This document shows positions 50,151 to 58,293 of a stretch of 64,000 nucleotides of DNA, piece by piece. The notes under the pieces were generated by a model, which saw only the letters and a list, made by a program, of their open reading frames with translations, was not told the DNA's origin and made no database searches. Source of the stretch: Acidobacteriaceae bacterium. GTDB taxonomy: Bacteria > Acidobacteriota > Terriglobia > Terriglobales > Acidobacteriaceae. Position 1 is the first letter of the stretch. Each line of letters begins with the position of its first letter. Both the position numbers and the translations under genes were made by a program. The stretch is from NCBI GenBank assembly GCA_003134995.1, contig PLDC01000015.1:124001-188000 (forward strand). The letters run 5' to 3'.

Positions 50151-53100
50151 ATGCTTCTTCCCTTCGTCCGCGAACTCTTCGTGGACGTAGAAAAGCTTCC
50201 CGCCTTCGCGCGTGTAGCCTCCCACCTCAAGGAGGGCACGGGGCGTATTCGTGTCTCTGGCCTCACGCCCACTGCGAAAGCCTTGCTGCTCGTGATGTTT
50301 CAACGTGCCGCGGCACGACCTTTGATCTTTGTTGTCAACGACAACCGCGCCGTCGAAGACTTCGTTCCCATTCTTCGCGGCTTCTGCGAACTCACCGGCG
50401 CGTGCAATTCGGACTCCGTCATCTCCCTGCCCGCGCGCGATGTGCTTCCCTATCAGAACCTCTCGCCGCACCCCGAACTCCAGGAGGAACGCGCGACCGC
50501 CTTATGGAAAATCGCAACCGGCGCGGCGTCGATTGTCGTTTCTCCGGTCGCAGCCACCGCAGTCCGCCTGCGCTCCAGCGATTACTATGCCGATCTCGCC
50601 CGCACCATCCGCCGCGGCGAGTCCTTCGATCTCGATGCCCTGCTCGCTCACCTCAACACCGTCGGCTACGAGTCAACCGATGTGGTCGAAATGCCGGGAC
50701 AATATGCAGTTCGCGGCGGCATTCTTGATGTTTATTCTCCCGAAGCCGATCGCCCCTTGCGCATCGAATTCTTCGGCGACGAAGCCGATTCCATTCGCAA
50801 ATTCGACCCCACCTCGCAGCGGTCGTCGAATCCAGTTGACGAGGCTTTGCTGCTTCCGCTCACCGAAACGCCTGTAAGCGAACAGCTGCTCGGCGCAATT
50901 CATGCGCGTCTCAGCGGCAAAAGAATTGAGGGCGCAGAAGAGATCGTAGAAGCCGCCGTCCGCGCCGGCGGTGTCAACGTTTTTCCCGGCTGGGAGTTTT
51001 ATTCTCCCGTCGCAGGAGCCGACAGCACTATTTTCGATCTCATCCCGCGAGCCGCGGTTTTGCTCGACGAAACCGATCAGCTCAAGCAGGAGTTCGACCG
51101 CTTCTGGACTCGCGTGGAAGAAGCGCACGAGCGCAGCGGCGTCGGCAATCTGGTGCGCCCAGAAGATTTATTCCTGCCGCCGGACGATTGGTGGCAGAAA
51201 ACCGCAAGCCTCGCAGGCGCCGACGTCGAGCATCTCGGCATCACCCGCAGCCTCAACGAAGACGTAATCACTTTTCTCACTCAGCCGTCGCCGCGTTTTC
51301 ACGGCGCGGTTCCCGCGATGCTCGAAGAAGTGCAGAAGCTCAACCTCGATGGAAAGAGCGTTCTCTTCGCAGTCCCCAACATCGGTGAGGTCGAGCGCCT
51401 TGCCGATGTTTTCACGGAGTACAACGTTTCATTCAAACTAGGAAGCCGCACTCGCGGTGGCGAGAGCTACGCCGACGAAACCAGCTACTTCGCCGGCGAA
51501 GTCCTCACTACGACGCTGGCCACGGCCTACGTTCCAGACGGCGTGCTCTTGCCCGAGGCAAATCTCGCAGTCTTCGGCGCGCGCGATCTGTTCGACGAAT
51601 CTGAATCCGTCGCTTCGCGTCCGCAACGTCAGAAATCCAAAGTCTCCGCATTTCTTTCTGACTTCCGCGATCTCCAGGTCGGCGATTACGTCGTGCACGT
51701 CGAACATGGCATCGGCCAGTACCAGGGCCTGAAGGAAATCAATCACGGAGACGGCCCCGCCGAGTTCATGCTGCTCGAATTCGCCGATGCCGCGCGCCTC
51801 TATGTTCCGCTTACGCGCCTCGACCTCGTGCAGAAGTATCGTTCGTCAGAAGGCGCCAAGCCGGCACTGAGTCATCTCGGCACGCAATCCTGGTCGAAGA
51901 CCAAAGCTCGCGTACGTAAGGCCATGAAAGATATGGCCGACGAACTTCTCAAGCTGTACGCTGAGCGCAAAACGGCCGTGGGACACGCGTATCCGCCGGC
52001 CAACGAGTGGTTCCGCGAGTTCGAAGACGCCTTCGAATTCAACGAGACGGAAGATCAGGCTCAAGCCATCAAAGATGTAATCCGCGACATGGAATCTTCG
52101 CAGCCCATGGATCGCCTGCTCTGTGGCGACGTCGGCTACGGCAAAACAGAAGTCGCAATGCGTGCTGCGTTCAAGGCGATCAACGACAACAAGCAGGTCG
52201 CAGTGCTCGCGCCGACGACGGTTCTAGCTTTTCAGCATTTCGAAACTTTCAAGCAGCGGTTCGCGCCGTTCCCGGTCACTATCGAAATGATCAGCCGCTT
52301 CCGCAATGCGAAGCAGCAAAAAGAAATTCTGCAGAAAACTGAAGCCGGCAAGATCGATGTCCTCATCGGCACGCACCGCATACTGTCGAAAGATATAAAA
52401 TTTTCCGATCTCGGTCTGCTCATCGTTGACGAAGAGCAGCGCTTTGGCGTTCGCCACAAAGAACGCATCAAGCAAATGCGCAAGCAAGTGGACGTGCTCA
52501 CCATGTCGGCAACGCCCATCCCGCGCACTCTGCACATGTCGCTGATCGGCCTGCGCGACATGAGCGTGATCGAAACTCCGCCAAAAGATCGCATGGCGAT
52601 TCAGACGGTAGTCGCCGCCTGGGATGAAAAGCTGATCCAGTCGGCCATCGAGCAAGAACTCGAGCGCGGCGGCCAGGTTTATTTCGTCCACAACCGCGTC
52701 GACACTATCTGGGAAATCGCCGCCAAGCTTCAGGCGCTCGTTCCGCCCGCACGAATCATCGTCGGCCACGGACAAATGTCAGAAGGCGAACTCGAAAAAG
52801 TGATGCTGAAGTTTATGCATCACGAAGCCGACATTCTGGTTTCGACCACGATCATCGAGAACGGCCTCGATATCCCGCTGTGCAACACAATTCTGATCAA
52901 CCGCGCCGACCGCCTCGGCTTGTCAGAGCTTTACCAACTCCGCGGACGAGTCGGCCGATCCAGTCGCCGCGCCTACGCCTATCTAATGCTTCCGCCGGAG
53001 ATCGAACTAACGCCGATCGCCCGCCGCCGTCTCGCCGCGTTGAAAGAATTCTCCGACCTGGGCGCAGGATTCAAAATCGCCGCGCTCGATCTCGAACTGC

Positions 53101-53711
53101 GCGGCGCAGGCAACATGCTAGGCGGCGAGCAGAGCGGCCACATCGAGGCCATCGGCTTCGAACTCTACACGCAGATGCTCGAGCGCGCGGTTCGTGAGAT
53201 GAAAGGCGAATCAGCGCCCGACGAAGCCGAAACCCAGCTCAATCTCGGCCTCAACATTCGCATTCCCGCGGATTACGTGCCCGAAGAAAACCAGCGCCTG
53301 CAGATGTACAAGCGAGTAGCGCGAGTTGAAACCGAATCGCAACTTACGGACGTTGCCGGAGAACTGCAAGACCGCTTCGGCCCACCTCCGCCCGCAGTCC
53401 GCAACCTGCTCGACTACGCCTCGCTCAAATTGCTATGCATGAAGATCGGTGTGAACGCGATCGAGCGCAAACGCGACTTCATAACGTTGAAATTCCGCCA
53501 CGATGCGACGGTCGACCCGGAGCAGTTGGCCCGCTTCGTCTCCGCCCAGCGCGGCGCACAATTCACTCCGGATGGCATGTTGAAATTTGTTTTGAAGGCA
53601 ACCGCGGCAGATGAAGTGCTCCGCGCTCTGCGCGCCGTTCTGGAACAACTCGCCAGCGCGGAGATAGCGTCAGAAGTTCGAACCGGAGTCAGCGAAACCA
53701 GCTCTCAGTAG
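50151..53711 (+). CDS. mfd: Transcription-repair coupling factor
   Basis: Removes stalled RNA polymerase and recruits UvrA to the lesion. 1186 aa, normal length. The UvrB-like N-terminal part includes DVLPYQNLSPHPELQEERA near residue 100; QVGDYVVHVEHGIGQYQGLK near 508 is the RNA-polymerase-interacting domain; CGDVGYGKTEVAMRAAFKA near 658 (Walker A), LLIVDEEQRFGVRHKE near 757 and VLTMSATPIPRTLHMSL near 782 are the translocase motifs; the C-terminal domain follows (NLLDYASLKLLCMKIG). A -10-like TAAAAT lies eight bases before the ATG with no Shine-Dalgarno. Confidence 0.98.
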   Translation: MLLPFVRELFVDVEKLPAFARVASHLKEGTGRIRVSGLTPTAKALLLVMFQRAAARPLIFVVNDNRAVEDFVPILRGFCELTGACNSDSVISLPARDVLPYQNLSPHPELQEERATALWKIATGAASIVVSPVAATAVRLRSSDYYADLARTIRRGESFDLDALLAHLNTVGYESTDVVEMPGQYAVRGGILDVYSPEADRPLRIEFFGDEADSIRKFDPTSQRSSNPVDEALLLPLTETPVSEQLLGAIHARLSGKRIEGAEEIVEAAVRAGGVNVFPGWEFYSPVAGADSTIFDLIPRAAVLLDETDQLKQEFDRFWTRVEEAHERSGVGNLVRPEDLFLPPDDWWQKTASLAGADVEHLGITRSLNEDVITFLTQPSPRFHGAVPAMLEEVQKLNLDGKSVLFAVPNIGEVERLADVFTEYNVSFKLGSRTRGGESYADETSYFAGEVLTTTLATAYVPDGVLLPEANLAVFGARDLFDESESVASRPQRQKSKVSAFLSDFRDLQVGDYVVHVEHGIGQYQGLKEINHGDGPAEFMLLEFADAARLYVPLTRLDLVQKYRSSEGAKPALSHLGTQSWSKTKARVRKAMKDMADELLKLYAERKTAVGHAYPPANEWFREFEDAFEFNETEDQAQAIKDVIRDMESSQPMDRLLCGDVGYGKTEVAMRAAFKAINDNKQVAVLAPTTVLAFQHFETFKQRFAPFPVTIEMISRFRNAKQQKEILQKTEAGKIDVLIGTHRILSKDIKFSDLGLLIVDEEQRFGVRHKERIKQMRKQVDVLTMSATPIPRTLHMSLIGLRDMSVIETPPKDRMAIQTVVAAWDEKLIQSAIEQELERGGQVYFVHNRVDTIWEIAAKLQALVPPARIIVGHGQMSEGELEKVMLKFMHHEADILVSTTIIENGLDIPLCNTILINRADRLGLSELYQLRGRVGRSSRRAYAYLMLPPEIELTPIARRRLAALKEFSDLGAGFKIAALDLELRGAGNMLGGEQSGHIEAIGFELYTQMLERAVREMKGESAPDEAETQLNLGLNIRIPADYVPEENQRLQMYKRVARVETESQLTDVAGELQDRFGPPPPAVRNLLDYASLKLLCMKIGVNAIERKRDFITLKFRHDATVDPEQLARFVSAQRGAQFTPDGMLKFVLKATAADEVLRALRAVLEQLASAEIASEVRTGVSETSSQ

Positions 53712-53730
53712 CGATATCCCGTGAGGTCCG

Positions 53731-54174
53731 CTAACGAGCAGTCAACGTTTCTTGGCTCGCGGCACAGAGCCAAGCACCTTTTTCCTCGATCCAAATGTCA
53801 GTGAAGCGTCCGCGACGAGTATAGGCCTTACCTTTTTCCATACCGTGCTCCCGATAGGTTCCAGTAACCACCACCGCATGATCGTAGGGCTGCGCATTCA
53901 TTGAGTCATTCACGATCTGTTCGGGACGGTAGCTGGCACCCGCGATGTTGGCAAGAAATTCTTGCTTGTTCACGAATGACCCATCGGAATCCGTAAAAGC
54001 GAAAAAGGGCGCGAGCAGGCCGTCAATGGCTTTCGCGTCTTTGTGTTTCTCCGCTTCGTTCCACGCGTTTTCCAGCGAAAGCACGCGCGCTTTGTCGGAG
54101 TCGCGCGCGCCCACTTGCGCGTAGCTAGCGAGGATCATGGATACCCCTACGACGCAAACGATCGCGGCCTTCAT
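53731..54174 (-). CDS. Secreted DUF4440/NTF2-like protein
   Basis: 147 aa. MKAAIVCVVGVSMILASYAQ is a signal peptide. The mature part, VLSLENAWNEAEKHKDAKAI with LLAPFFAFTDSDGSFVNKQE, is the DUF4440 form of the NTF2-like fold; the end (YTRRGRFTDIWIEEKGAWLC) is the beta-sheet part. These small proteins bind or process small molecules; no catalytic residue can be assigned. It converges with mfd. Confidence 0.8.
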   Translation of the reverse strand: MKAAIVCVVGVSMILASYAQVGARDSDKARVLSLENAWNEAEKHKDAKAIDGLLAPFFAFTDSDGSFVNKQEFLANIAGASYRPEQIVNDSMNAQPYDHAVVVTGTYREHGMEKGKAYTRRGRFTDIWIEEKGAWLCAASQETLTAR

Positions 54175-54392
54175 AAGAATGCCTCCTCGTGCGACCTATA
54201 CCGTTGGAAAGAAAGCAGGCATTTATCACCCGACTGAAAATGAGACTGTAGATCCCACGTTCATCAATCCAGACACTGTCTGCTGATTCCCACTATCGCC
54301 AGCCACAAACTACAGCAGGTACAATTGTCCGGCAACCAGAGTCGCACCGCAAACGACTAACGACTAAACGATCGACACTAAAGACTGCCCCT

Positions 54393-55274
54393 ATGCCCAT
54401 GAAAGTCCGCAAAGCCGTTTTCCCCGCAGCCGGCCTCGGCACCCGCTTCCTGCCTGCAACCAAGGCCCAGCCGAAAGAAATGCTTCCTCTCGTCGACAAG
54501 CCCATCATTCAATACGGCGTCGAAGAGGCGATGGCCTCGGGTTGCAATCAGATTCTCATCATCACCGGCCGCGGTAAGCAGGCCATCGAAGACCACTTCG
54601 ACGTGAGTTACGAACTCGAGAAGATGCTCGAGGAACGCCACAAGACGGATCTTCTCCAGATCGTGCGCTCCATCTCCGACATGATGTACATCGCCTACGT
54701 CCGGCAGAAAGAGGCTCTCGGCCTCGGCCACGCCGTTCTCATGGCGCGCGAGATGGTAGGAAACGAACCTTTCGCCGTACTGCTCGCCGATGACGTGATC
54801 GACGCCAAAGTTCCATGCCTCAAGCAGATGGTCGAGGTCTTCGACCAGACCCAGTGCTCGGTAATCGCAACTCAGATCGTCGAAGGCAAAATGATTTCTT
54901 CCTACGGAGTTCTCGACGTGAAGCCTGTCGACAGTCGATTCGGCGAGCGACTGTATGAAATAAAAAACATGGTCGAGAAACCGAAGCCCGAGGACGCGCC
55001 TTCGAACCTTGCCATCATCGGCCGCTACATTCTCACGCCCGCAATTTTTGATTGCCTGGCCAACACGCCGACCGGAGCGGGCGGCGAGCTGCAATTAACT
55101 GACGGCATGCGCCTGCTGTTGCAGAAAGAAAAAATGTACGCCTACGTCTACGAAGGCCGCCGCCACGACACCGGCGACAAGCTAGGCTTCCTGAAAGCCA
55201 CAGTAGAGTTCGCTCTAAAGCGAGAAGACCTGGGACAACCCTTCCGCGAATACCTAAAGGGATTAAAGTTGTAG
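54393..55274 (+). CDS. galU: UTP-glucose-1-phosphate uridylyltransferase
   Basis: Forms UDP-glucose. 293 aa. [20 protein letters not shown] near residue 4, [20 protein letters not shown] near 28, [17 protein letters not shown] near 126 and [17 protein letters not shown] near 258 are the GalU motifs. ATG at 54393 or the ATG two codons on could start the protein. No Shine-Dalgarno is clear. An iterated short-word stretch (AACGACTAACGACTAA) lies just upstream. Confidence 0.97.
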   Translation: MPMKVRKAVFPAAGLGTRFLPATKAQPKEMLPLVDKPIIQYGVEEAMASGCNQILIITGRGKQAIEDHFDVSYELEKMLEERHKTDLLQIVRSISDMMYIAYVRQKEALGLGHAVLMAREMVGNEPFAVLLADDVIDAKVPCLKQMVEVFDQTQCSVIATQIVEGKMISSYGVLDVKPVDSRFGERLYEIKNMVEKPKPEDAPSNLAIIGRYILTPAIFDCLANTPTGAGGELQLTDGMRLLLQKEKMYAYVYEGRRHDTGDKLGFLKATVEFALKREDLGQPFREYLKGLKL

Positions 55275-55359
55275 ATGCTGGTGTGGAGATTGCTTGTGTG
55301 GGGACGGACGCATTAGTCCGTCCAGCCGAGCAAAGCGAGGCGCGGCGCCATTACCGAGC

Positions 55360-55860
55360 TCAGACAGAACTCTTCAGCTTCTTCGACTTCTCCTCCACCC
55401 CACGCGCCAGCTTCTCTTTGTGCGCCACAAGCTTCTTAGCAATCGCAGCATCACTCAACCCAATCATCTGCGCCGCAAGAATCCCTGCATTAGTCGCCCC
55501 CGGCTTCCCAATAGCCACAGTCGCCACCGGAATCCCAGCCGGCATCTGCACCGTAGCCAGCAAAGAATCCATCCCTTGCAATGAAGTGGAAGGAATCGGC
55601 ACTCCAATCACAGGCAGAGTAGTATGAGCCGCGATGACGCCCGCCAGGTGTGCCGCGCCTCCAGCTCCGGCGATGATCACGCGAATCCCGCGCTCCGCGG
55701 CCTTGCGCGCGAAATCCGCCGTACGATCCGGCGAACGGTGCGCCGAAGTAACGTCGATCTCATAAGCGATCCCGAACTCTTCCAACGCCTTTCCAGACTC
55801 CCGCATAATCTCGAGATCCGAATCGCTGCCCATCACAATCGAAACCAGAACCTTGCTCAT
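55360..55860 (-). CDS. purE: N5-carboxyaminoimidazole ribonucleotide mutase
   Basis: Catalyses the CAIR-forming step of purine synthesis. About 166 aa: [20 protein letters not shown] near residue 8, [19 protein letters not shown] near 40, [20 protein letters not shown] near 71 and PVIGVPI. Start ATG at 55860 with GGGAGAG ahead removes the ten-residue extension in the longer frame. A dispersed repeat lies between it and purD, which precedes it on the same strand. Confidence 0.97.
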   Translation of the reverse strand: MSKVLVSIVMGSDSDLEIMRESGKALEEFGIAYEIDVTSAHRSPDRTADFARKAAERGIRVIIAGAGGAAHLAGVIAAHTTLPVIGVPIPSTSLQGMDSLLATVQMPAGIPVATVAIGKPGATNAGILAAQMIGLSDAAIAKKLVAHKEKLARGVEEKSKKLKSSV

Positions 55861-55884
55861 GAACTCTCCCGTCACCCTGTAATT

Positions 55885-55946
55885 TGTCATCCTGAGCGAA
55901 GGTTGTGCTTCGTGAAACGAAGCACAACCGCAGTCGAAGGATCCCT
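55885..55946. repeat. Dispersed palindromic repeat, copy 4
   Basis: TTGTCATCCTGAGCGAAGGT, a GTTGTGCTTCGT/ACGAAGCACAAC perfect inverted repeat, then GCAGTCGAAGGATCCCT. Near-identical in the flanks to the copy at 20509. Lies between purD and purE. Confidence 0.85.
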
Positions 55947-56019
55947 TTCGCTCAAATTACCTGCGGCCTCAACCGGAATTTCCAGCACGTCACTCGACGC
56001 AGCCGCAAACTGGTTGGGC

Positions 56020-57291
56020 CTATTTCTTCAGCGCGCGCGCGGCAATATCTTTCCGATAGTGCGCGCCGTCAAAGCGAATCTTCTCGCAAGCCTCGTAGGC
56101 CCGCGCAACCGCAGTCTGCAACTCCGGCGCCCGCGCCGAAACACCTAACACGCGTCCACCTGCAGTATAAAATTCTCCAGCGCGCTTCGAAGTGCCAGCG
56201 TGAAAAACTTTCACGCCTTCAATCCCCGCAGCTGCGCCCAGCCCCACAATATTTTTCCCCACATCGTACGTCCCCGGATATCCTCCCGAAGCCATCACGA
56301 CGCACACCGACGCATCCGGCGACCACTTGAAATCGCCATCGCTCACGCGCCCTTCAATCGAAGCCTCTAGCGCCTCGACCAGATCACTCTCCAGCCGCAT
56401 CAGAATCGGCTGCGTCTCCGGATCGCCAAGGCGGCAATTAAATTCCAGCACCATCGGGCCGCGCGCCGTCATCATCAGCCCGCAATAAAGCACGCCCTTA
56501 TACTCCGCGCCCTCAGCCTTCATGCCCTCAACCACAGGCCGCGCAATGTGATGCACGAGCCAATCGCGCATCTCGTCGTCAATGATGCTCGCCGTCGAAT
56601 ACGCGCCCATCCCACCCGTATTCGGCCCCGTGTCGCCATCGCCCACGCGCTTGTGATCCTGCGCGGCAACCAGCGGAGCCACCCGCTCGCCATCGCTCAG
56701 CACAAGAAACGAAAGTTCGTCGCCTTCCAAACACTCTTCCAGAACCACGCGCGCGCCCGCCGCGCCGACCATTTTGCCGTTGAGCATTTCAGCCGCCACG
56801 GCAGCCGCTTCCTCTTTCGTTGCGGCAATCACCACGCCCTTGCCAGCCGCCAGCCCGTCAGCCTTCACTACCACCGGCAAATGAAAATGCGTCAGCGCTG
56901 AACGCACCTCGTCGATTGAATCGCACACCGCATAAGGAGCCGTGGGAATATGATGCCGCTGCAAGAACTCCTTCGCGAAGCTCTTGCTCGCTTCCAGTTG
57001 CGCCGCAGCTTTCGTCGGACCGAACACAGGCCATCCGCGGCGCGTGAATTCATCCACGACGCCCAGCGTCAGCGGCAACTCAGGCCCTACCACAGTAAGA
57101 TCCGGACGAATCTTCTCGCCCAGCGCCACGAGTGACTCCAGACTCTTGAGATTAACCGGCAGACATTCTGCTTCGTCTTCGATGCCGCCGTTGCCCGGCG
57201 CGCAGTAAAGCTTAGAAACGCGCGGGGACTGCCGCAGCTTCCACACCAGCGCGTGCTCGCGCCCACCGTTGCCGAGAACCAAAACTTTCAT
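56020..57291 (-). CDS. purD: Phosphoribosylamine-glycine ligase
   Basis: Joins phosphoribosylamine and glycine with ATP in purine synthesis. 423 aa. KVLVLGNGGREHALVWKLRQ at the start, KSFAKEFLQRHHIPTAPYAV near residue 108, VVVKADGLAAGKGVVIA near 141, GDTGPNTGGMGAYS near 215 and EFNCRLGDPETQPILMRLES near 274 are the ATP-grasp motifs. Length normal. It is followed by purE; no other purine genes in the window. Confidence 0.98.
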   Translation of the reverse strand: MKVLVLGNGGREHALVWKLRQSPRVSKLYCAPGNGGIEDEAECLPVNLKSLESLVALGEKIRPDLTVVGPELPLTLGVVDEFTRRGWPVFGPTKAAAQLEASKSFAKEFLQRHHIPTAPYAVCDSIDEVRSALTHFHLPVVVKADGLAAGKGVVIAATKEEAAAVAAEMLNGKMVGAAGARVVLEECLEGDELSFLVLSDGERVAPLVAAQDHKRVGDGDTGPNTGGMGAYSTASIIDDEMRDWLVHHIARPVVEGMKAEGAEYKGVLYCGLMMTARGPMVLEFNCRLGDPETQPILMRLESDLVEALEASIEGRVSDGDFKWSPDASVCVVMASGGYPGTYDVGKNIVGLGAAAGIEGVKVFHAGTSKRAGEFYTAGGRVLGVSARAPELQTAVARAYEACEKIRFDGAHYRKDIAARALKK

Positions 57292-57413
57292 AGCAGAAGA
57301 ATCAAGGTTAGGGGCAGAGCAGGAAGGCTGTCAAACGCCGAGCGAAGCCTTCGCTTTTAACTTACCCCGTGTTCCTCCGTGTCCCCTGGGGTAAAGGTTT
57401 TATCTTGATCGTA

Positions 57414-57441
57414 TTAACCACGCTTAACTCCGTCGTATAAT
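57414..57441 (+). promoter_or_regulatory. Promoter of the DtxR/MntR-type regulator
   Basis: TATAAT at 57436-57441 lies eight bases before the ATG (57450), again without a Shine-Dalgarno sequence (leaderless). TTAACC at 57414 and TTAACT at 57424 are half-sites like those at the NRAMP and porin promoters, suggesting autoregulation. Confidence 0.55.
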
Positions 57442-57449
57442 CTCCCAAG

Positions 57450-58118
57450 ATGATCACAGTCTCCAAAGAGGACTATCTCAAGGCCATTCTCGAAGCCGAG
57501 AGCGAAGGAGAATCTGTGATCTCCGCGCGGCTCGCGGACTGGCTGAAAGTCTCAGCGCCCGCCGTCACTATGGCGGTTCGCCGGCTGCGGAAGGACGGTC
57601 TGGTGCGCGTGCAGGCTGACGGCCATGTGCGCCTCACGGCCGCCGGACGCAAGATCGCCCGCAAACTCACGCTCCGCCATCACTTAATCGAACGCATGTT
57701 GGCGGAACTCTTCGGCATGGAGTGGTGGAAGGTGCACGACGAAGCGGAACGATTGGAGCACGCTGTGTCGCCCGACTTCGAAGCCAAACTTCTCGCGAAA
57801 TTAGGCAAGCGCGGCATTTGTCCGCATGGCAACCTCAGCGAGATGGAAAGCCCCGCCAGTCGCCGCCGGCGCGGCCTGCAGTTACTTGCCGATGCTTCGC
57901 CCGGATCCAGTTATGCCGTCAGCGGCATCTATGAACGCGACCGGCGACTGCTCGAATTTCTCGAAGCGCGCGGCATTCGTCCGGGAGCCAAGCTCCGCAT
58001 TCTCGAACGCAATTACGACCAGACCCTCACTTTATCCACGCGCACCGGCAACATCTCCTTGGGCCGTGCAGCGGCTGAACGCGTATGGGTTTCCGCTGAC
58101 CCGCATCCCTCGCGCTAG
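57450..58118 (+). CDS. DtxR/MntR-family metal-dependent regulator
   Basis: A 222-aa regulator. Residues 1-60 are the winged HTH (YLKAILEAESEGESVISARL and LKVSAPAVTMAVRRLRKDGL). Dimerisation region follows with metal ligands probable in LRHHLIERMLAELFGMEWWK (His/Glu) and HDEAERLEHAVSP. Residues 145-222 form an FeoA/SH3-like domain (IRPGAKLRILERNYDQTLTL). Metal-loaded DtxR/MntR proteins repress uptake genes. It lies 175 bases upstream of the NRAMP transporter gene on the same strand. Mn or Fe as corepressor is likely but undecided. Confidence 0.92.
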   Translation: MITVSKEDYLKAILEAESEGESVISARLADWLKVSAPAVTMAVRRLRKDGLVRVQADGHVRLTAAGRKIARKLTLRHHLIERMLAELFGMEWWKVHDEAERLEHAVSPDFEAKLLAKLGKRGICPHGNLSEMESPASRRRRGLQLLADASPGSSYAVSGIYERDRRLLEFLEARGIRPGAKLRILERNYDQTLTLSTRTGNISLGRAAAERVWVSADPHPSR

Positions 58119-58184
58119 CCATCTCGCATATGGGTTCTTGCAAAGACTCATGCAAAAAGTAGTTCCTGGGGATTCGGCTATCGG

Positions 58185-58214
58185 TTAACTATGGTTTATG
58201 TGATCGTGTATACT
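58185..58214 (+). promoter_or_regulatory. Promoter/operator of the NRAMP-type transporter
   Basis: TTAACT (58185), an 18-base gap and TATACT (58209), then TGCGCTAA. The half-site is partly mirrored by GGTTTA. The same layout occurs at the OprB-like porin (47099-47128). Confidence 0.55.
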
Positions 58215-58293
58215 TGCGCTAATCTCCTCAGCGGATCGCTCGCCCGCTGGAGAGACGGACCGACTCACTGCAAATCATTTCAGCCCTCAGCCG

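Noticed and set aside
58119-58293. Manganese riboswitch before the NRAMP gene
   Set aside because: No conserved yybP-ykoY-type core was found; a promoter with operator-like half-sites explains the region better.
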